Assembly (NCBI GenBank): GCA_965149945.1
Contig: CBCTTQ010000005.1
Span: forward strand, 11,888 to 75,887
From: JAHZFN01 sp965149945
Lineage (GTDB): Bacteria; Bacillota; Dehalobacteriia; UBA4068; UBA4997
DNA: 64,000 nt
Reading direction: 5' to 3'
A program made the position numbers and the translations under genes. The notes under the pieces are model-generated. The model was not told where the DNA came from and did no database searches. It was given only the letters and a program-made list of their open reading frames with translations. This document shows, in pieces, positions 1 through 8,059 of this stretch (the stretch's first letter is position 1; each line of letters opens with the position of its first letter).

Positions 1-38
1 AGACAATTCTTTTTTCTCATTTTGTTATTGATAACATT

Positions 39-1367
39 CTATAAATATTCCCGCAAATCCTGTTTTTTCAGCGCGCGCACCAGTTTTTTTAAATGATGAC
101 TTTCTTTTTTCGGCATAACCAGCAAAACCCCGTCAGCTTCCGCCACCAACAAATCTTGCACATCCACCAACGCCACCAGACCGCCTTCTCGATAAACAAT
201 ATTTCCCTCACTGTTTAAGGAAGCGGTTAAACAACCGCAAACATGATTTTCCCCTTCCTGCCGCCAATATTTCTCCAAAGAAGGAAAAGTTCCCAGATCA
301 TCCCAATCAAAAGACGCGGGAACGATAACAAAAGAATCGGGCGATAACGATTCCATTACCAGATGATCAAAAGAATATCCCTCTTTCGCTTCCGCCAACC
401 GTTCTTGAATCTGCCGCAGTTGCTCCCCGCAAGGCAATCCGGACAGAGACGGCTGACCTGAGCAGCGTTTTGCCAAAGCTTCCGTCAAAAGCCGCGCGAA
501 CAAACCGATTTGCCCGACATAAATACCGCTGTTCCAATACAAATTTCCCTCTTTTAAAAGACGGGCTGCTCGTTTGGCGCTGGGTTTTTCCCAGAATTTT
601 TTACCTTTGCGCCAATAACCGTCCGCGCGCATACGGGTTTTTCTTCCCGCCAACAAGTAGCCATATTCCGTTCGCGGTTCTGTGGGAAGAATTCCCAAGG
701 TCACCAACTTTCCCTCCTCCGCCAAAGCCAGCGCGACCCGCAAATCCCGCTGAAAGGCGGCAGTATCTTCGATATGATGATCGCATGGAACAAAAACCAC
801 TACGCTTTTGTCCGTATGCTGATTCTCTTCCTTTTCCGCCAACGTCAACACCCGCTCCAAAGCACACACCATAGCAAAAGCAGTATCACGGTTGGCTTCC
901 TCCAAAATCAGATGATCCTCCGCCAATTCCGGCAACGCCGCACGCGCCAAAGAACCGTAAGCGCTTCCCGTTGCCACCACCAGATGTCCCGCGGGTAAAG
1001 ACAGCGCCAATCGTTCCGCCGTGCGCGTCAGCATAGACTGCCGCGAATGAAAATCACAATCGGGCAAATCCAAAAACTGTTTTGGCAACGCCGCGCGAGA
1101 TAACGGCCAAAAGCGGCTGCCCGTTCCTCCCGCTAAAATAACCCCGTAAACATTTTCTTTTTCCGAAACAGTTTTTTTCTCACTCTCTGACTCGATCTTT
1201 TCATCTGCCGAATTGTTTGCCGATGTTGCCGTTTTTTTTATTTTTTTCAAATCGGCTGTCGTTCCTTCGTTATTTTCCCTTTCCGCGTTCAGCTTTTTTT
1301 CCTGAACGGCGTCAGCCTTTTTTTCTTTTATGTCCATTTTTTGTTTATCTTTTTTCTGTTTTTTCAT
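39..1367 (-). CDS. manC: Mannose-1-phosphate guanylyltransferase with Lys/Glu-rich N-terminal tail
   Basis: Makes GDP-mannose from mannose-1-phosphate and GTP in the cytosol, for glycan synthesis. The nucleotidyltransferase signature GVILAGGTGSRFWPLSR lies near residues 75-91, followed by the FWEKP and WNSGIYV sugar-binding motifs. The protein ends without the phosphomannose isomerase domain seen in bifunctional ManC. I chose the ATG at 1367 because AAGGAG lies just upstream; the frame stays open for 84 more codons, but that part looks non-coding. The first 70 residues are almost entirely Lys, Glu, Asn, Ala and Thr, look disordered and are unusual for the family. It is divergent from the kinase fusion at 1525 and stands alone on its strand. 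The activity call is firm; the physiological sugar polymer is unknown. Confidence 0.88.
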   Translation of the reverse strand: MKKQKKDKQKMDIKEKKADAVQEKKLNAERENNEGTTADLKKIKKTATSANNSADEKIESESEKKTVSEKENVYGVILAGGTGSRFWPLSRAALPKQFLDLPDCDFHSRQSMLTRTAERLALSLPAGHLVVATGSAYGSLARAALPELAEDHLILEEANRDTAFAMVCALERVLTLAEKEENQHTDKSVVVFVPCDHHIEDTAAFQRDLRVALALAEEGKLVTLGILPTEPRTEYGYLLAGRKTRMRADGYWRKGKKFWEKPSAKRAARLLKEGNLYWNSGIYVGQIGLFARLLTEALAKRCSGQPSLSGLPCGEQLRQIQERLAEAKEGYSFDHLVMESLSPDSFVIVPASFDWDDLGTFPSLEKYWRQEGENHVCGCLTASLNSEGNIVYREGGLVALVDVQDLLVAEADGVLLVMPKKESHHLKKLVRALKKQDLREYL

Positions 1368-1459
1368 AGCAAAGCTCCTTCCCCTTTTCGGGCAATCTCG
1401 TTTGCTAATTAATATGCGATAACAGGAAATTCTTGCTTGGACCCTTACCTCTTTTTCCA

Positions 1460-1488
1460 TTGAAAAAACTATAAAAAAATGATATAAT
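1460..1488 (+). promoter_or_regulatory. Sigma-A type promoter
   Basis: TTGAAA at 1460-1465 and a perfect TATAAT at 1483-1488 are separated by 17 bp. The promoter faces the membrane-kinase fusion gene, whose SD AAGGAGG follows at about 1508. Confidence 0.85.
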
Positions 1489-1524
1489 ATATAAGTTGTG
1501 ATAAAACAAGGAGGCAGGAAAAAC

Positions 1525-2928
1525 ATGAGTACCGTAACAAAAAAAGAAATGGGGAAACGATATTCCCTATTGATTTTGGGGATTATTTTCATTTCCTTCG
1601 GGATTGCTATCATCACCAAAGCGGATTTGGGAACCTCCCCGATTTCCGCTGTTCCTTATAGTTTATCTTTAATTTGGACATTTTTCACTTTGGGCAATTG
1701 GACGATTCTGTTCAATTTGTTTTTGATTGTCATGGAAATACTCATCCTAAAAGGTAACGTCAACAAGGCGGAAATTCTGGTACAATTTGTTCTGACCTTT
1801 TTATTCGGATATTGCATTGATTTGGCGATGCTGCTTCTCACCGCGCTGGCGCCGCAGCTCTACATCATGAAAGTACTCACCCTGCTGATCGGTTGTGTGG
1901 TTTTGGCTTTCGGCGCTTATTTGCAGGTAATCGCCAATGTGGCAATGCTGCCGGGAGACGCTTATGTGCGCGCTTTGATCACACTTTTCAAAAAAGAATT
2001 CGGCACCGTCCGCGTCATCTCTGATATCAGCATGACGTTGACCGCGGCAGCCCTCTGCTTGATCTTTCTGCATAATTTGGACGGTGTGCGGGAGGGCACC
2101 GTCATTGCCGCTTTAATCGTGGGCAACATTGTCCGCGTCTTTTGCCATAAGCTGCAACGGCTCACCGATTTTCTTTTGCCGGAAGAAAAAACACAACAAA
2201 CACAAGAAGAAACACCGATATCCGCGGACAGGCATTTTGTACTCACCATCTCCCGTGAGTTTGGAACCGGCGGTCGGGAAATCGGCCGCAAACTGGCTGA
2301 AAAACTGAACATCTCTTATTATGATTCCGATACTGTTCAAGAAGCCGCCGCTCAAAGCGGTTATATTGATCTCGAAAAAATCAAAAAGGAAAAAGTAATC
2401 TCCAACTATCTCCTCTATGATTTTTATTCCTGGTATACCGCGGCTCTCAACGAGCAGGATATGCCCGAACCGGAACAACTGTTCCGTGCCGAAAGCAAGG
2501 TACTGAAAGAAATCACCGCTCGTGAGTCCTGCGTCATTGTGGGCAGGATGGCCAATCATATTCTGCGTGACCACCCCAATGCTCTCCATGTGTTCATCAC
2601 CGGAGATCGAAAAGCCAGAATTCAGCGTATCATGGAACGCGATCATCTGACACAAGAAGAAACAGAACAAAAGATTCAGCGTGTAGACAAAGAACGCGCC
2701 AATTATTTCCGTTCCCTTGCCAACACCAAATGGGATGATATGCAAAACTATGATATCGCCATCAATTCCAGCAAATACGGTCCTGAACGCACAATAGATA
2801 TTCTTTATTGGTTGGCGCGGGAAGTGATTACCGCACACAATGTTACCATTACGGAATTTCCAGCAGCCGCCTCCAGTACCCAAACAGAAATCACAAAAAT
2901 AAAGGAATTTGAAAAAAAGGCTCAATAA
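1525..2928 (+). CDS. YczE/YitT-like membrane domain fused to a cytidylate-kinase-like domain
   Basis: 467 residues starting at the ATG behind AAGGAGG. Residues 1-215 are about five or six hydrophobic segments resembling the YczE/YyaS/YitT (DUF6198) membrane family, including the early GTSPISAVPYSL motif. From about residue 237 the protein is a cytosolic cytidylate-kinase-like domain with the P-loop-type ISREFGTGGREIG motif near 240 and an Arg-rich lid region (KARIQRIMERD). Such two-domain proteins are known as 'cytidylate kinase-like family' entries in clostridia, but substrate and function are not established. Canonical CMP kinase activity should not be assumed. It is transcribed alone from its own promoter and ends inside a terminator. 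Confidence 0.8.
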   Translation: MSTVTKKEMGKRYSLLILGIIFISFGIAIITKADLGTSPISAVPYSLSLIWTFFTLGNWTILFNLFLIVMEILILKGNVNKAEILVQFVLTFLFGYCIDLAMLLLTALAPQLYIMKVLTLLIGCVVLAFGAYLQVIANVAMLPGDAYVRALITLFKKEFGTVRVISDISMTLTAAALCLIFLHNLDGVREGTVIAALIVGNIVRVFCHKLQRLTDFLLPEEKTQQTQEETPISADRHFVLTISREFGTGGREIGRKLAEKLNISYYDSDTVQEAAAQSGYIDLEKIKKEKVISNYLLYDFYSWYTAALNEQDMPEPEQLFRAESKVLKEITARESCVIVGRMANHILRDHPNALHVFITGDRKARIQRIMERDHLTQEETEQKIQRVDKERANYFRSLANTKWDDMQNYDIAINSSKYGPERTIDILYWLAREVITAHNVTITEFPAAASSTQTEITKIKEFEKKAQ

Positions 2929-2937
2929 AGAGCCTTT
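2916..2937 (+). terminator. Intrinsic terminator overlapping the stop codon
   Basis: AAAGGCTC (2916-2923) pairs with GAGCCTTT (2930-2937) around AATAAA, followed by a T run. The TAA stop (2926-2928) of the kinase fusion sits in the loop, so the last codons form half of the hairpin. Confidence 0.85.
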
Positions 2938-3187
2938 TTCCTTTATACCGGTTTTCTTTTATCTCATCTTTCAATATTACATCTTGTATATTTTCTTATT
3001 TGATGATATTTTTCTCTTCTTTGCACGCTGCCTTCGGGAAACTCCCATTCTTCCCTCCCGTATGGCAAAAGCATCTCCCAAGGAACGCCAATCCCCCTCA
3101 TCGCGTCAATATTTTACCGCGGAAAATCTTTGGCAAGACGGCCTACCGCCGCGACAGATTTGTGTACCATAACAATCGCGATATGGC

Positions 3188-4096
3188 TTATTCCTTCGCC
3201 GCTTCCAACAAAAGTCCGTCCAAAATACCGGCATCACTGACAACAATGCGAGAAAAGCCCAATAATTCCATTAGCGCCAAGTAGATGGCAATACCATCTC
3301 CGAGGATATCCCCTCGCTTCTGCAGCAACGGGTAACGCGCCAGCAATTCCTGAGGCGCAAGCGTATCGGCTTCCTGTCCGTACGCCCGCAATTCTGTTTG
3401 CGTCAATACCGTTCCGTTGATCCATTCCCGTCGATACTCTACCAAATGATTTTTCATCGCCGCCAAAGAAGTGATGGTTCCGCCCACCCCTACAAATGGT
3501 GTTTCAAGTTGTTCCCCAGCACTCTCTGCCAGCGGACGCAGCAAAAGAGGCAATTGCCGCCGTTGAATTTCTCCCAAATGCAGGCGTACCGCTCCTACAG
3601 GCACACTTCGGCAGCAGATTCCTGTTTTTTTCCGAACAATTAATTCTGTGCTGCCACCGCCCACATCCAAAACAGCGGCATTTTCCCCGACTACAGCAGC
3701 GGCTCCGACATAGGAGTAACGCGCCTCATCAGCTCCTGTTAGAATTCGCAGCCGCCAGCCCAGCCGCTCCGTCAACAGACGGGCAAAGGCATCCCCATCC
3801 GCGGCTTCGCGAACAGCAGAAGTCGCAGCCACTACCGGCGGTTCAACAATATTCATCTCCTGCAAAATTCTCCGAAATTCTTCCAAAGCGGATAAAGTCT
3901 TTGCCACAGCCTCCCGATCCAAAGGCTCCCCCTTGGGTGTTTTGCCCAAGCGGGTAGTTCGAAGTTCTTGCCGATTGACAGTGAGATATCCTTCCTCCAC
4001 CTGTCCTATCAACAGGCGCACCGAATTGGAGCCGATGTCAATCGCCCCTCTCCTTTTTCCTTTTGTCGCAGTCTTTTCTATTCCTCTTTGCCGCAT
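3188..4096 (-). CDS. ppx: Exopolyphosphatase / guanosine pentaphosphate phosphatase family
   Basis: 302-residue Ppx/GppA protein of the actin-like (ASKHA) fold. It should hydrolyse inorganic polyphosphate and possibly pppGpp. The phosphate-1 motif AIDIGSNSVRLLIG is at residues 18-31, and the phosphate-2 motif VLDVGGGSTELIV lies near 140. The short length matches the single-module Ppx found in many Bacillota, without the C-terminal HD-like extension of E. coli Ppx. The start ATG has GGAGGTG seven bases upstream. It is the last gene of the minus-strand cluster that contains yabP, yabQ, divIC and the S1-domain gene, where ppx is often found in clostridia. Confidence 0.88.
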   Translation of the reverse strand: MRQRGIEKTATKGKRRGAIDIGSNSVRLLIGQVEEGYLTVNRQELRTTRLGKTPKGEPLDREAVAKTLSALEEFRRILQEMNIVEPPVVAATSAVREAADGDAFARLLTERLGWRLRILTGADEARYSYVGAAAVVGENAAVLDVGGGSTELIVRKKTGICCRSVPVGAVRLHLGEIQRRQLPLLLRPLAESAGEQLETPFVGVGGTITSLAAMKNHLVEYRREWINGTVLTQTELRAYGQEADTLAPQELLARYPLLQKRGDILGDGIAIYLALMELLGFSRIVVSDAGILDGLLLEAAKE

Positions 4097-4156
4097 GACA
4101 CACCTCCGTTTTCCTCCCCCACACCTCTGTGATAAAATAACAGCTTGGGATTTTCA

Positions 4157-4188
4157 TACAAAAGAGCGGCAGAATGATTCTGCCGCTC
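4157..4188 (-). terminator. Hairpin after the S1-domain gene
   Basis: GAGCGGCAGAAT (4164-4175) pairs perfectly with ATTCTGCCGCTC (4177-4188) around one base. On the minus strand a short U-rich stretch follows. It lies between the S1 gene and ppx, so it may act as an attenuator rather than a full stop. Confidence 0.65.
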
Positions 4189-4216
4189 CCGTACTTCTCA
4201 CAGTTTCTTACAACGT

Positions 4217-4612
4217 TCAACGCCGACGACCTTCCTGATGCCGCTTCAGCGCGATCAATTTTTCATTACTATCTTTCATAAATTCTGCCAGTTTATCTTC
4301 AAAAGAGGCATTCTTCTTCGGAGCAAAACCGAATACCTCCGCCGGAGCAGGCGAATAAGATAATTCCGGTTCCGGCTTGGGCACAGCCTGCTTGATAGAA
4401 AGTCCGATCTTATTATTTTCCTTAACAGTCAGCACTTTCACCTTTACCACGTCGCCTTCCCGCAGGAAGTCGCTTACTTCTTTCACGTACGCGTCAGCCA
4501 CCTCTGAAATATGTACCAATCCGGTGGCGCCGTTCTCCAATTTGACAAAAGCGCCGAACCCTGTGATTCCGGTCACCTTTCCTTCTACAATATCGCCTAC
4601 AGCAAGCGTCAT
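4217..4612 (-). CDS. S1 RNA-binding domain protein (YabR-like)
   Basis: 131 residues. One S1 OB-fold domain covers residues 1-75: VGDIVEGKVTGITGFGAFV, then GLVHISEVA, then the VKVKVL strand. A short Pro/Glu linker and a basic tail (KLIALKRHQEGRRR) follow. It matches the YabR / general stress protein 13 group that binds RNA or ribosomes; the exact role is not settled. I start at the ATG at 4612 because the SD-like AGGGGGAAG precedes it; the longer frame to 4636 would include that SD inside the coding region. Its position directly after divIC is the standard Bacillota order. Confidence 0.85.
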   Translation of the reverse strand: MTLAVGDIVEGKVTGITGFGAFVKLENGATGLVHISEVADAYVKEVSDFLREGDVVKVKVLTVKENNKIGLSIKQAVPKPEPELSYSPAPAEVFGFAPKKNASFEDKLAEFMKDSNEKLIALKRHQEGRRR

Positions 4613-4703
4613 TCTTTTTCTTCCCCCTATACTCAATGATCGCGAGTCACGGAAAATTCCGATTCTTCATACTTTTGCCGTTGTTATGGCCAACGGCCGA
4701 CCG

Positions 4704-5057
4704 TTAATGCACATCTTCTGTTGCTGTTCCCGCTTCAGCAGAATCCTGTTCTACCACTTCGCTATTTTCTTCATAAGGCATTAACAGATATTCTCCTTCT
4801 CGCACCATCAGCAAGTTTTCTCTGGCCAGCCGCTCCAGATAGGTATCGTCGTTTAACAATTCCTTTTGTTCTTCCAACTGACTCTTTTCTGTCTGAATAT
4901 CCGCATAGGCCATTTCCAAATCCGCTTTTTGGGCATTCAGCTGCATGATCTCAACCACCTGACCACCGCATTGGTAAACCATAAAGGCCGCGAAAAATAC
5001 CAAAAATACCCGAAAAACGCGAACTTTTTTTATTTTTAATTTTTTCTTTCCACTCAT
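4704..5057 (-). CDS. divIC: Septum formation initiator DivIC/FtsB family
   Basis: 117-residue bitopic membrane protein of the divisome. A Lys-rich cytoplasmic start (residues 1-12) is followed by one membrane segment (about 15-35) and an extracellular coiled coil (about 35-75, with the LEMAYADIQTEKSQLEEQKE heptads). The family motif YLERLARENLLMVREGE follows, then an acidic tail. The preferred start is the ATG at 5057, nine bases after GAAGGGG; the frame extends 20 codons further without a good SD. It lies between yabQ and the S1 gene, as in Bacillus and clostridia. DivIC works with FtsL and DivIB; neither is in the window. Confidence 0.87.
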   Translation of the reverse strand: MSGKKKLKIKKVRVFRVFLVFFAAFMVYQCGGQVVEIMQLNAQKADLEMAYADIQTEKSQLEEQKELLNDDTYLERLARENLLMVREGEYLLMPYEENSEVVEQDSAEAGTATEDVH

Positions 5058-5240
5058 GAAAAACATCCCCTTCACGGTGTTTTGCCGCTTATCGCACTTT
5101 GCACTATCACATCGCACAAAAATTCATATTACCATTATAGTCAATCTTCATCGGAAAATCAACTGTTTTTTTTCGAAGCAGCAATTTCTTCCCGTAAAAA
5201 ATCATCTCCATAGCCTACGTAAGAAACGTTGTCGGAGGCT

Positions 5241-5846
5241 TTAATTTTTCGGAGATTGTCGTTTATCGTTTTTTCTTTTGCGCCTTTTCGAGATTGAGTC
5301 AGAATCAACCGGCTCCGCCATTTTTGCCTGTCTTTTTTTCAGACGTTTTTTGACACGCGCTAAACGTTTTTTTCGATAAACACCGCTGATACCCCGTCCC
5401 GTTTTAATCGCCAAACAACGGCAGTTCTTTTCTGTCGCGGCGCCGATTCGATAAATACCCCCCGTAAAAAATATCAAAGGAGCAAAAAGGCAAGAAACAA
5501 TCCGCACAATCAAACGCCGCAAACCATTCAATACTCGCCCCAAGCAGCGGACTCCTTTACGATATAAGGGACGCAAAACAGGACTGAAATAATACAAATA
5601 GACCGCGATTCCGCCAAAAACCGCCGCTACCACCGGAATACGCAATTCCGCCCAACTGATTTTGACCAGCAGAAAAAATGTCCACATTAATGCCGCCAAC
5701 CACCAAAGAAAATCCCCCAGCCAACACCAAAGTCCTTTGCGATTCTTTTTGAGAAATGTACGATAAAAATCATACAAAACTCCTAAAGAAAGACCCAAAC
5801 CCAGCGCGCAGAGAATCTGCGCGCCCTGCAATCCTGCCCTGGTCAT
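5241..5846 (-). CDS. yabQ: Spore cortex biosynthesis protein YabQ
   Basis: 201-residue integral membrane protein. The N-terminal hydrophobic helix has the family motif LGVLYDFYRTF at residues 20-30. Membrane helices follow near 42-62 and 67-88 and a further hydrophobic stretch near 118-138. The C-terminal third is strongly basic (KKRLARVKKRLKKRQAK). YabQ is needed for spore cortex formation in Bacillus, and its presence is a strong marker of a sporulating lineage. It is six bases downstream of yabP and is presumably co-transcribed with it. Confidence 0.85.
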   Translation of the reverse strand: MTRAGLQGAQILCALGLGLSLGVLYDFYRTFLKKNRKGLWCWLGDFLWWLAALMWTFFLLVKISWAELRIPVVAAVFGGIAVYLYYFSPVLRPLYRKGVRCLGRVLNGLRRLIVRIVSCLFAPLIFFTGGIYRIGAATEKNCRCLAIKTGRGISGVYRKKRLARVKKRLKKRQAKMAEPVDSDSISKRRKRKNDKRQSPKN

Positions 5847-5852
5847 GGTTTG

Positions 5853-6134
5853 TTACCTGGTCAGACGGGTCAAAAGACCGGCGCTTTTCTTTCGGGATTT
5901 ATGGATAGAGGCATCCGGAAAAACCAAAGAACCGATTTGACCGCTGACCGAAAGTTTTTCTTCTTCCAGCAGCAGTTGATCAATATGCAAATCTTCTCCT
6001 TGAATGATGAAATCTCCCAGAACCGTTTCTAAATGAATGCGGCGCTTGTCAAAATCTTCTACTTTTTTAACACCCACCATATCCAAACGTTCCCTGCCGG
6101 TCATGATCAATTTTTGTTGGTTATGCTCGTTCAT
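5853..6134 (-). CDS. yabP: Sporulation protein YabP
   Basis: 93-residue YabP/YqfC-family protein. The hallmark is the N-terminal half, RERLDMVGVKKVEDFD, then the strand-rich stretch LETVLGDFIIQGEDLHIDQL and ending KLSVSGQIGSLVF. In Bacillus it is made in the mother cell and supports cortex/coat assembly together with YabQ, which is the next gene downstream here. The start ATG at 6134 is preceded by GAGGTGCGG. There is a hairpin terminator between rqcP and this gene, so yabPQ probably has its own, possibly sporulation-specific, promoter in 6135-6263; no sigma-A consensus is obvious there. Confidence 0.87.
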   Translation of the reverse strand: MNEHNQQKLIMTGRERLDMVGVKKVEDFDKRRIHLETVLGDFIIQGEDLHIDQLLLEEEKLSVSGQIGSLVFPDASIHKSRKKSAGLLTRLTR

Positions 6135-6263
6135 TATTCCGCACCTCGTTTCTTGGTTGCTATCATTCTATGTTCCGAAAAACAAAATATGCGGAGAAGC
6201 GCTTTTCCCGAAAAAAAATTTTTTTCGAAAACGGCTGTCTTTTCGACTAAATAAGATCTTTCA

Positions 6264-6296
6264 AAATAAAAAACGGAAATCTTAAAGATCTCCGTT
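6264..6296 (-). terminator. Intrinsic terminator after rqcP
   Basis: AACGGAGATCTT pairs with AAGATTTCCGTT (one mismatch) over 6272-6296 and is followed on the minus strand by TTTTTATTTT. It separates rqcP from yabP. Confidence 0.82.
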
Positions 6297-6319
6297 CTAA
6301 AATGCAACAATAAAAAAAG

Positions 6320-6574
6320 CTAACGAGCAGTCTCACGAATAACCCGATACATCTCTTTTGCCCGGTCTGCCCGAACCGTTTCCGCCACCTGTAAAACTTC
6401 TATCTCTACCTCGCGATTAGCAAAACTGAGCACTAACCGATCACCAACCTTTACATCAGCAGAAGCTTTGGCCTGGCGGCCGTTTAATGAGATTTTTCCG
6501 GCGTCACTGACTTCTTTGGCCACAGTCCGCCGTTTAATCAGACGGGAAACTTTTAAAAATTTATCCAACCGCAT
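6320..6574 (-). CDS. rqcP: RNA-binding S4 domain protein RqcP (YabO/YlmH-like)
   Basis: 84-residue protein consisting of one S4 domain: MRLDKFLKVSRLIKRRTVAK, GKISLNGRQAKASADVKVGD, then short strands. RqcP works in ribosome-associated quality control in Bacillota, promoting C-terminal alanine tailing by RqcH on stalled 50S-peptidyl-tRNA complexes. Two in-frame ATGs follow the SD AGGAGG. The second (6574) sits seven bases away, and the first, one base away, is too close, so I start at 6574. It lies between hup and yabP, each side separated by a terminator. Confidence 0.85.
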   Translation of the reverse strand: MRLDKFLKVSRLIKRRTVAKEVSDAGKISLNGRQAKASADVKVGDRLVLSFANREVEIEVLQVAETVRADRAKEMYRVIRETAR

Positions 6575-6630
6575 CCGCATTCCTCCTCTTTGTGACCGCG
6601 TCAAAACAGTCTTTTGTATTCTATGATGAT

Positions 6631-6658
6631 AAAAAGAAAGCCCGCAAAAGCAGGGCTT
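6631..6658 (-). terminator. Intrinsic terminator after hup
   Basis: AAGCCC (6638-6643) and GGGCTT (6653-6658) with inner GC pairs form the stem, and the minus-strand transcript ends in UCUUUUU. It makes hup a monocistronic unit. Confidence 0.85.
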
Positions 6659-6672
6659 GTCTTTTTAAATTT

Positions 6673-6945
6673 CTATTGAACAGAATCTTTCAGCGGTTTA
6701 CCAGCTTTAAAAGCAGGAACTTTCGCGGCTTTAATCTGAATCGCTTCACCAGTTTGGGGGTTACGACCTTCACGGGCAGCGCGTTCTCTCACTTCAAAAG
6801 TACCAAATCCAACAAGCTGTACTTTTTCACCGTTTTTCAATGCGTTGGTTACTACACCAATGAACGCGTCTACCGCTTTACCGGCATCTTTTTTGCTCAT
6901 TTCCGCCTGGTCAGCAATGGCATTAATCAAATCAGTTTTATTCAA
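6673..6945 (-). CDS. hup: DNA-binding protein HU
   Basis: 90-residue HU/IHF-family nucleoid protein. It starts MNKTDLINAIADQAEMSKKD and carries the DNA-binding arm motif GFGTFEVRERAAREGRNPQTG, ending in the AFKAGKPLKDSV segment. It bends and compacts DNA as a dimer. The start codon is TTG, not ATG: AGGAGGGG lies six bases before it and no ATG fits the HU N-terminus. The gene has a consensus promoter, a perfect 23-bp palindrome in its leader and its own terminator, all of which suggest individual control. Confidence 0.93.
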   Translation of the reverse strand: MNKTDLINAIADQAEMSKKDAGKAVDAFIGVVTNALKNGEKVQLVGFGTFEVRERAAREGRNPQTGEAIQIKAAKVPAFKAGKPLKDSVQ

Positions 6946-6978
6946 TAGCTTCCCCTCCTAAGAAATGTTACTATGCAA

Positions 6979-7001
6979 ATTTTCGAAATCATTTCGAAAA
7001 T
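6979..7001. promoter_or_regulatory. Perfect 23-bp palindrome in the hup leader
   Basis: ATTTTCGAAAT, a single C, then ATTTCGAAAAT: eleven-base arms matching without a mismatch. It lies downstream of the hup promoter and about 35 bases upstream of the start codon. It could be a dimeric repressor operator or an RNA hairpin; there is no U run, so it is not a terminator. Confidence 0.7.
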
Positions 7002-7025
7002 CTCACACCGCAAGAATACATTCTT

Positions 7026-7054
7026 ATTTTACCATTTAATAGGAATCATTTCAA
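7026..7054 (-). promoter_or_regulatory. Sigma-A type promoter for hup
   Basis: On the minus strand TTGAAA (7049-7054) and TAAAAT (7026-7031) are 17 bp apart, in a very AT-rich 250-bp gap between mazG and hup. Confidence 0.8.
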
Positions 7055-7198
7055 TATTTTTTTTTATTTTTATCTATACTATACAATTCGCAAAACCTTT
7101 TTTCTACTATTTTCGACAATTTAAGAAAAATATCTTAATAATATTAAACTTCTATTTAATATTATTGCCTTTAGGGAAAATATTTAAAAATTCCCTGC

Positions 7199-8029
7199 TT
7201 ACAGTTGGTTTTCTTTTGCCTGATCCCAAAAAATGTCCAGTTCTTCAAGTGTAAAATCACCCCAAGATTTACCGGAAGCTTTCACTTTTTCTTCCAAAAA
7301 ATGGAATCGACGAATGAACTTTTCGTTGGTCAAATGTAATGCCGCTTCAGGATCAATTTGCCAAAAACGCGCAACATTCACCAAGGCAAACAACACATCG
7401 CCAAATTCCGCCATTCGTTCTTCCGTGCTTTCGGCGGTCTGAACTTCCTCCAGTTCCTCTTGTACTTTTTCCCAAGCGCCTTCCACGGCATCCCAATCAA
7501 AGCCCACACGAGAAGCTTTCGCCTGGATTTTTTCCGCCCGCATCAAAGCCGGCAGAACCCGCGGAACTTCCACAATAGAACGTTCTTTGGGGTGGTCTTC
7601 GTTTTCCAGATTTTCTTTGCTTTTCAGGATTTCCCAAATTTTTAAAACATCCTCGCTGCTGCCGATATCCTGCCGATTGCCGAAAACATGAGGATGTCGA
7701 TAAATCATTTTATCAGCGACGGTTTTCGCCACTTTGGCAAAATCAAACCGACCTCCCTCTTCGGCAATGCGGCTGTGCATCGCCACTTGCAGCAACACAT
7801 CTCCCAACTCACCGTAAAGATCCCGGTTGTCCCGCCGTTCAATGGCATCGACAGCCTCATAGGATTCCTCAATCAAATACTTTTTCAGAGAATCATGGGT
7901 CTGCTCCTTATCCCAAGGACAGCCCGGTTCTCCGCGCAATTCTTTGACTACCCGTAGCAAACGCACCGTTTCTTCCGCTGCCGCGGCGAACTCTTCTTCT
8001 ACTTCCAGTATTACCTTTTTTCCCGTCAT
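7199..8029 (-). CDS. mazG: Nucleoside triphosphate pyrophosphohydrolase MazG
   Basis: 276-residue all-alpha NTP pyrophosphohydrolase that removes (d)NTPs to monophosphate plus PPi. Two MazG repeats are visible. The first has GCPWDKEQTHDSLKKYLIEE near residues 36-55 and the metal-binding EXXE...EXXD pattern in ERRDNRDLYGELGDVLLQV. The second, near 160-255, has EERMAEFGDVLFALVNVARF. The Bacillus homologue YabN carries an extra methyltransferase domain that is absent here. It follows alr with a 30-base gap and is probably co-transcribed with argS, femX and alr. Confidence 0.9.
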   Translation of the reverse strand: MTGKKVILEVEEEFAAAAEETVRLLRVVKELRGEPGCPWDKEQTHDSLKKYLIEESYEAVDAIERRDNRDLYGELGDVLLQVAMHSRIAEEGGRFDFAKVAKTVADKMIYRHPHVFGNRQDIGSSEDVLKIWEILKSKENLENEDHPKERSIVEVPRVLPALMRAEKIQAKASRVGFDWDAVEGAWEKVQEELEEVQTAESTEERMAEFGDVLFALVNVARFWQIDPEAALHLTNEKFIRRFHFLEEKVKASGKSWGDFTLEELDIFWDQAKENQL

Positions 8030-8059
8030 GATACCTTCCTCCGCAGATTTTTCGGTCTT

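Noticed and set aside
2113..2925. 270-codon open frame antisense to the membrane-kinase fusion
   Set aside because: It is the complement of a real gene, has no SD, and its composition (Phe/Cys/Gly-rich) is that of a shadow frame.
4650..4700. Possible tRNA in the gap between the S1 gene and divIC
   Set aside because: Only a CCGTTG/CCAACGG hairpin is present; no T-arm or acceptor stem. No tRNA gene was found anywhere in the window.
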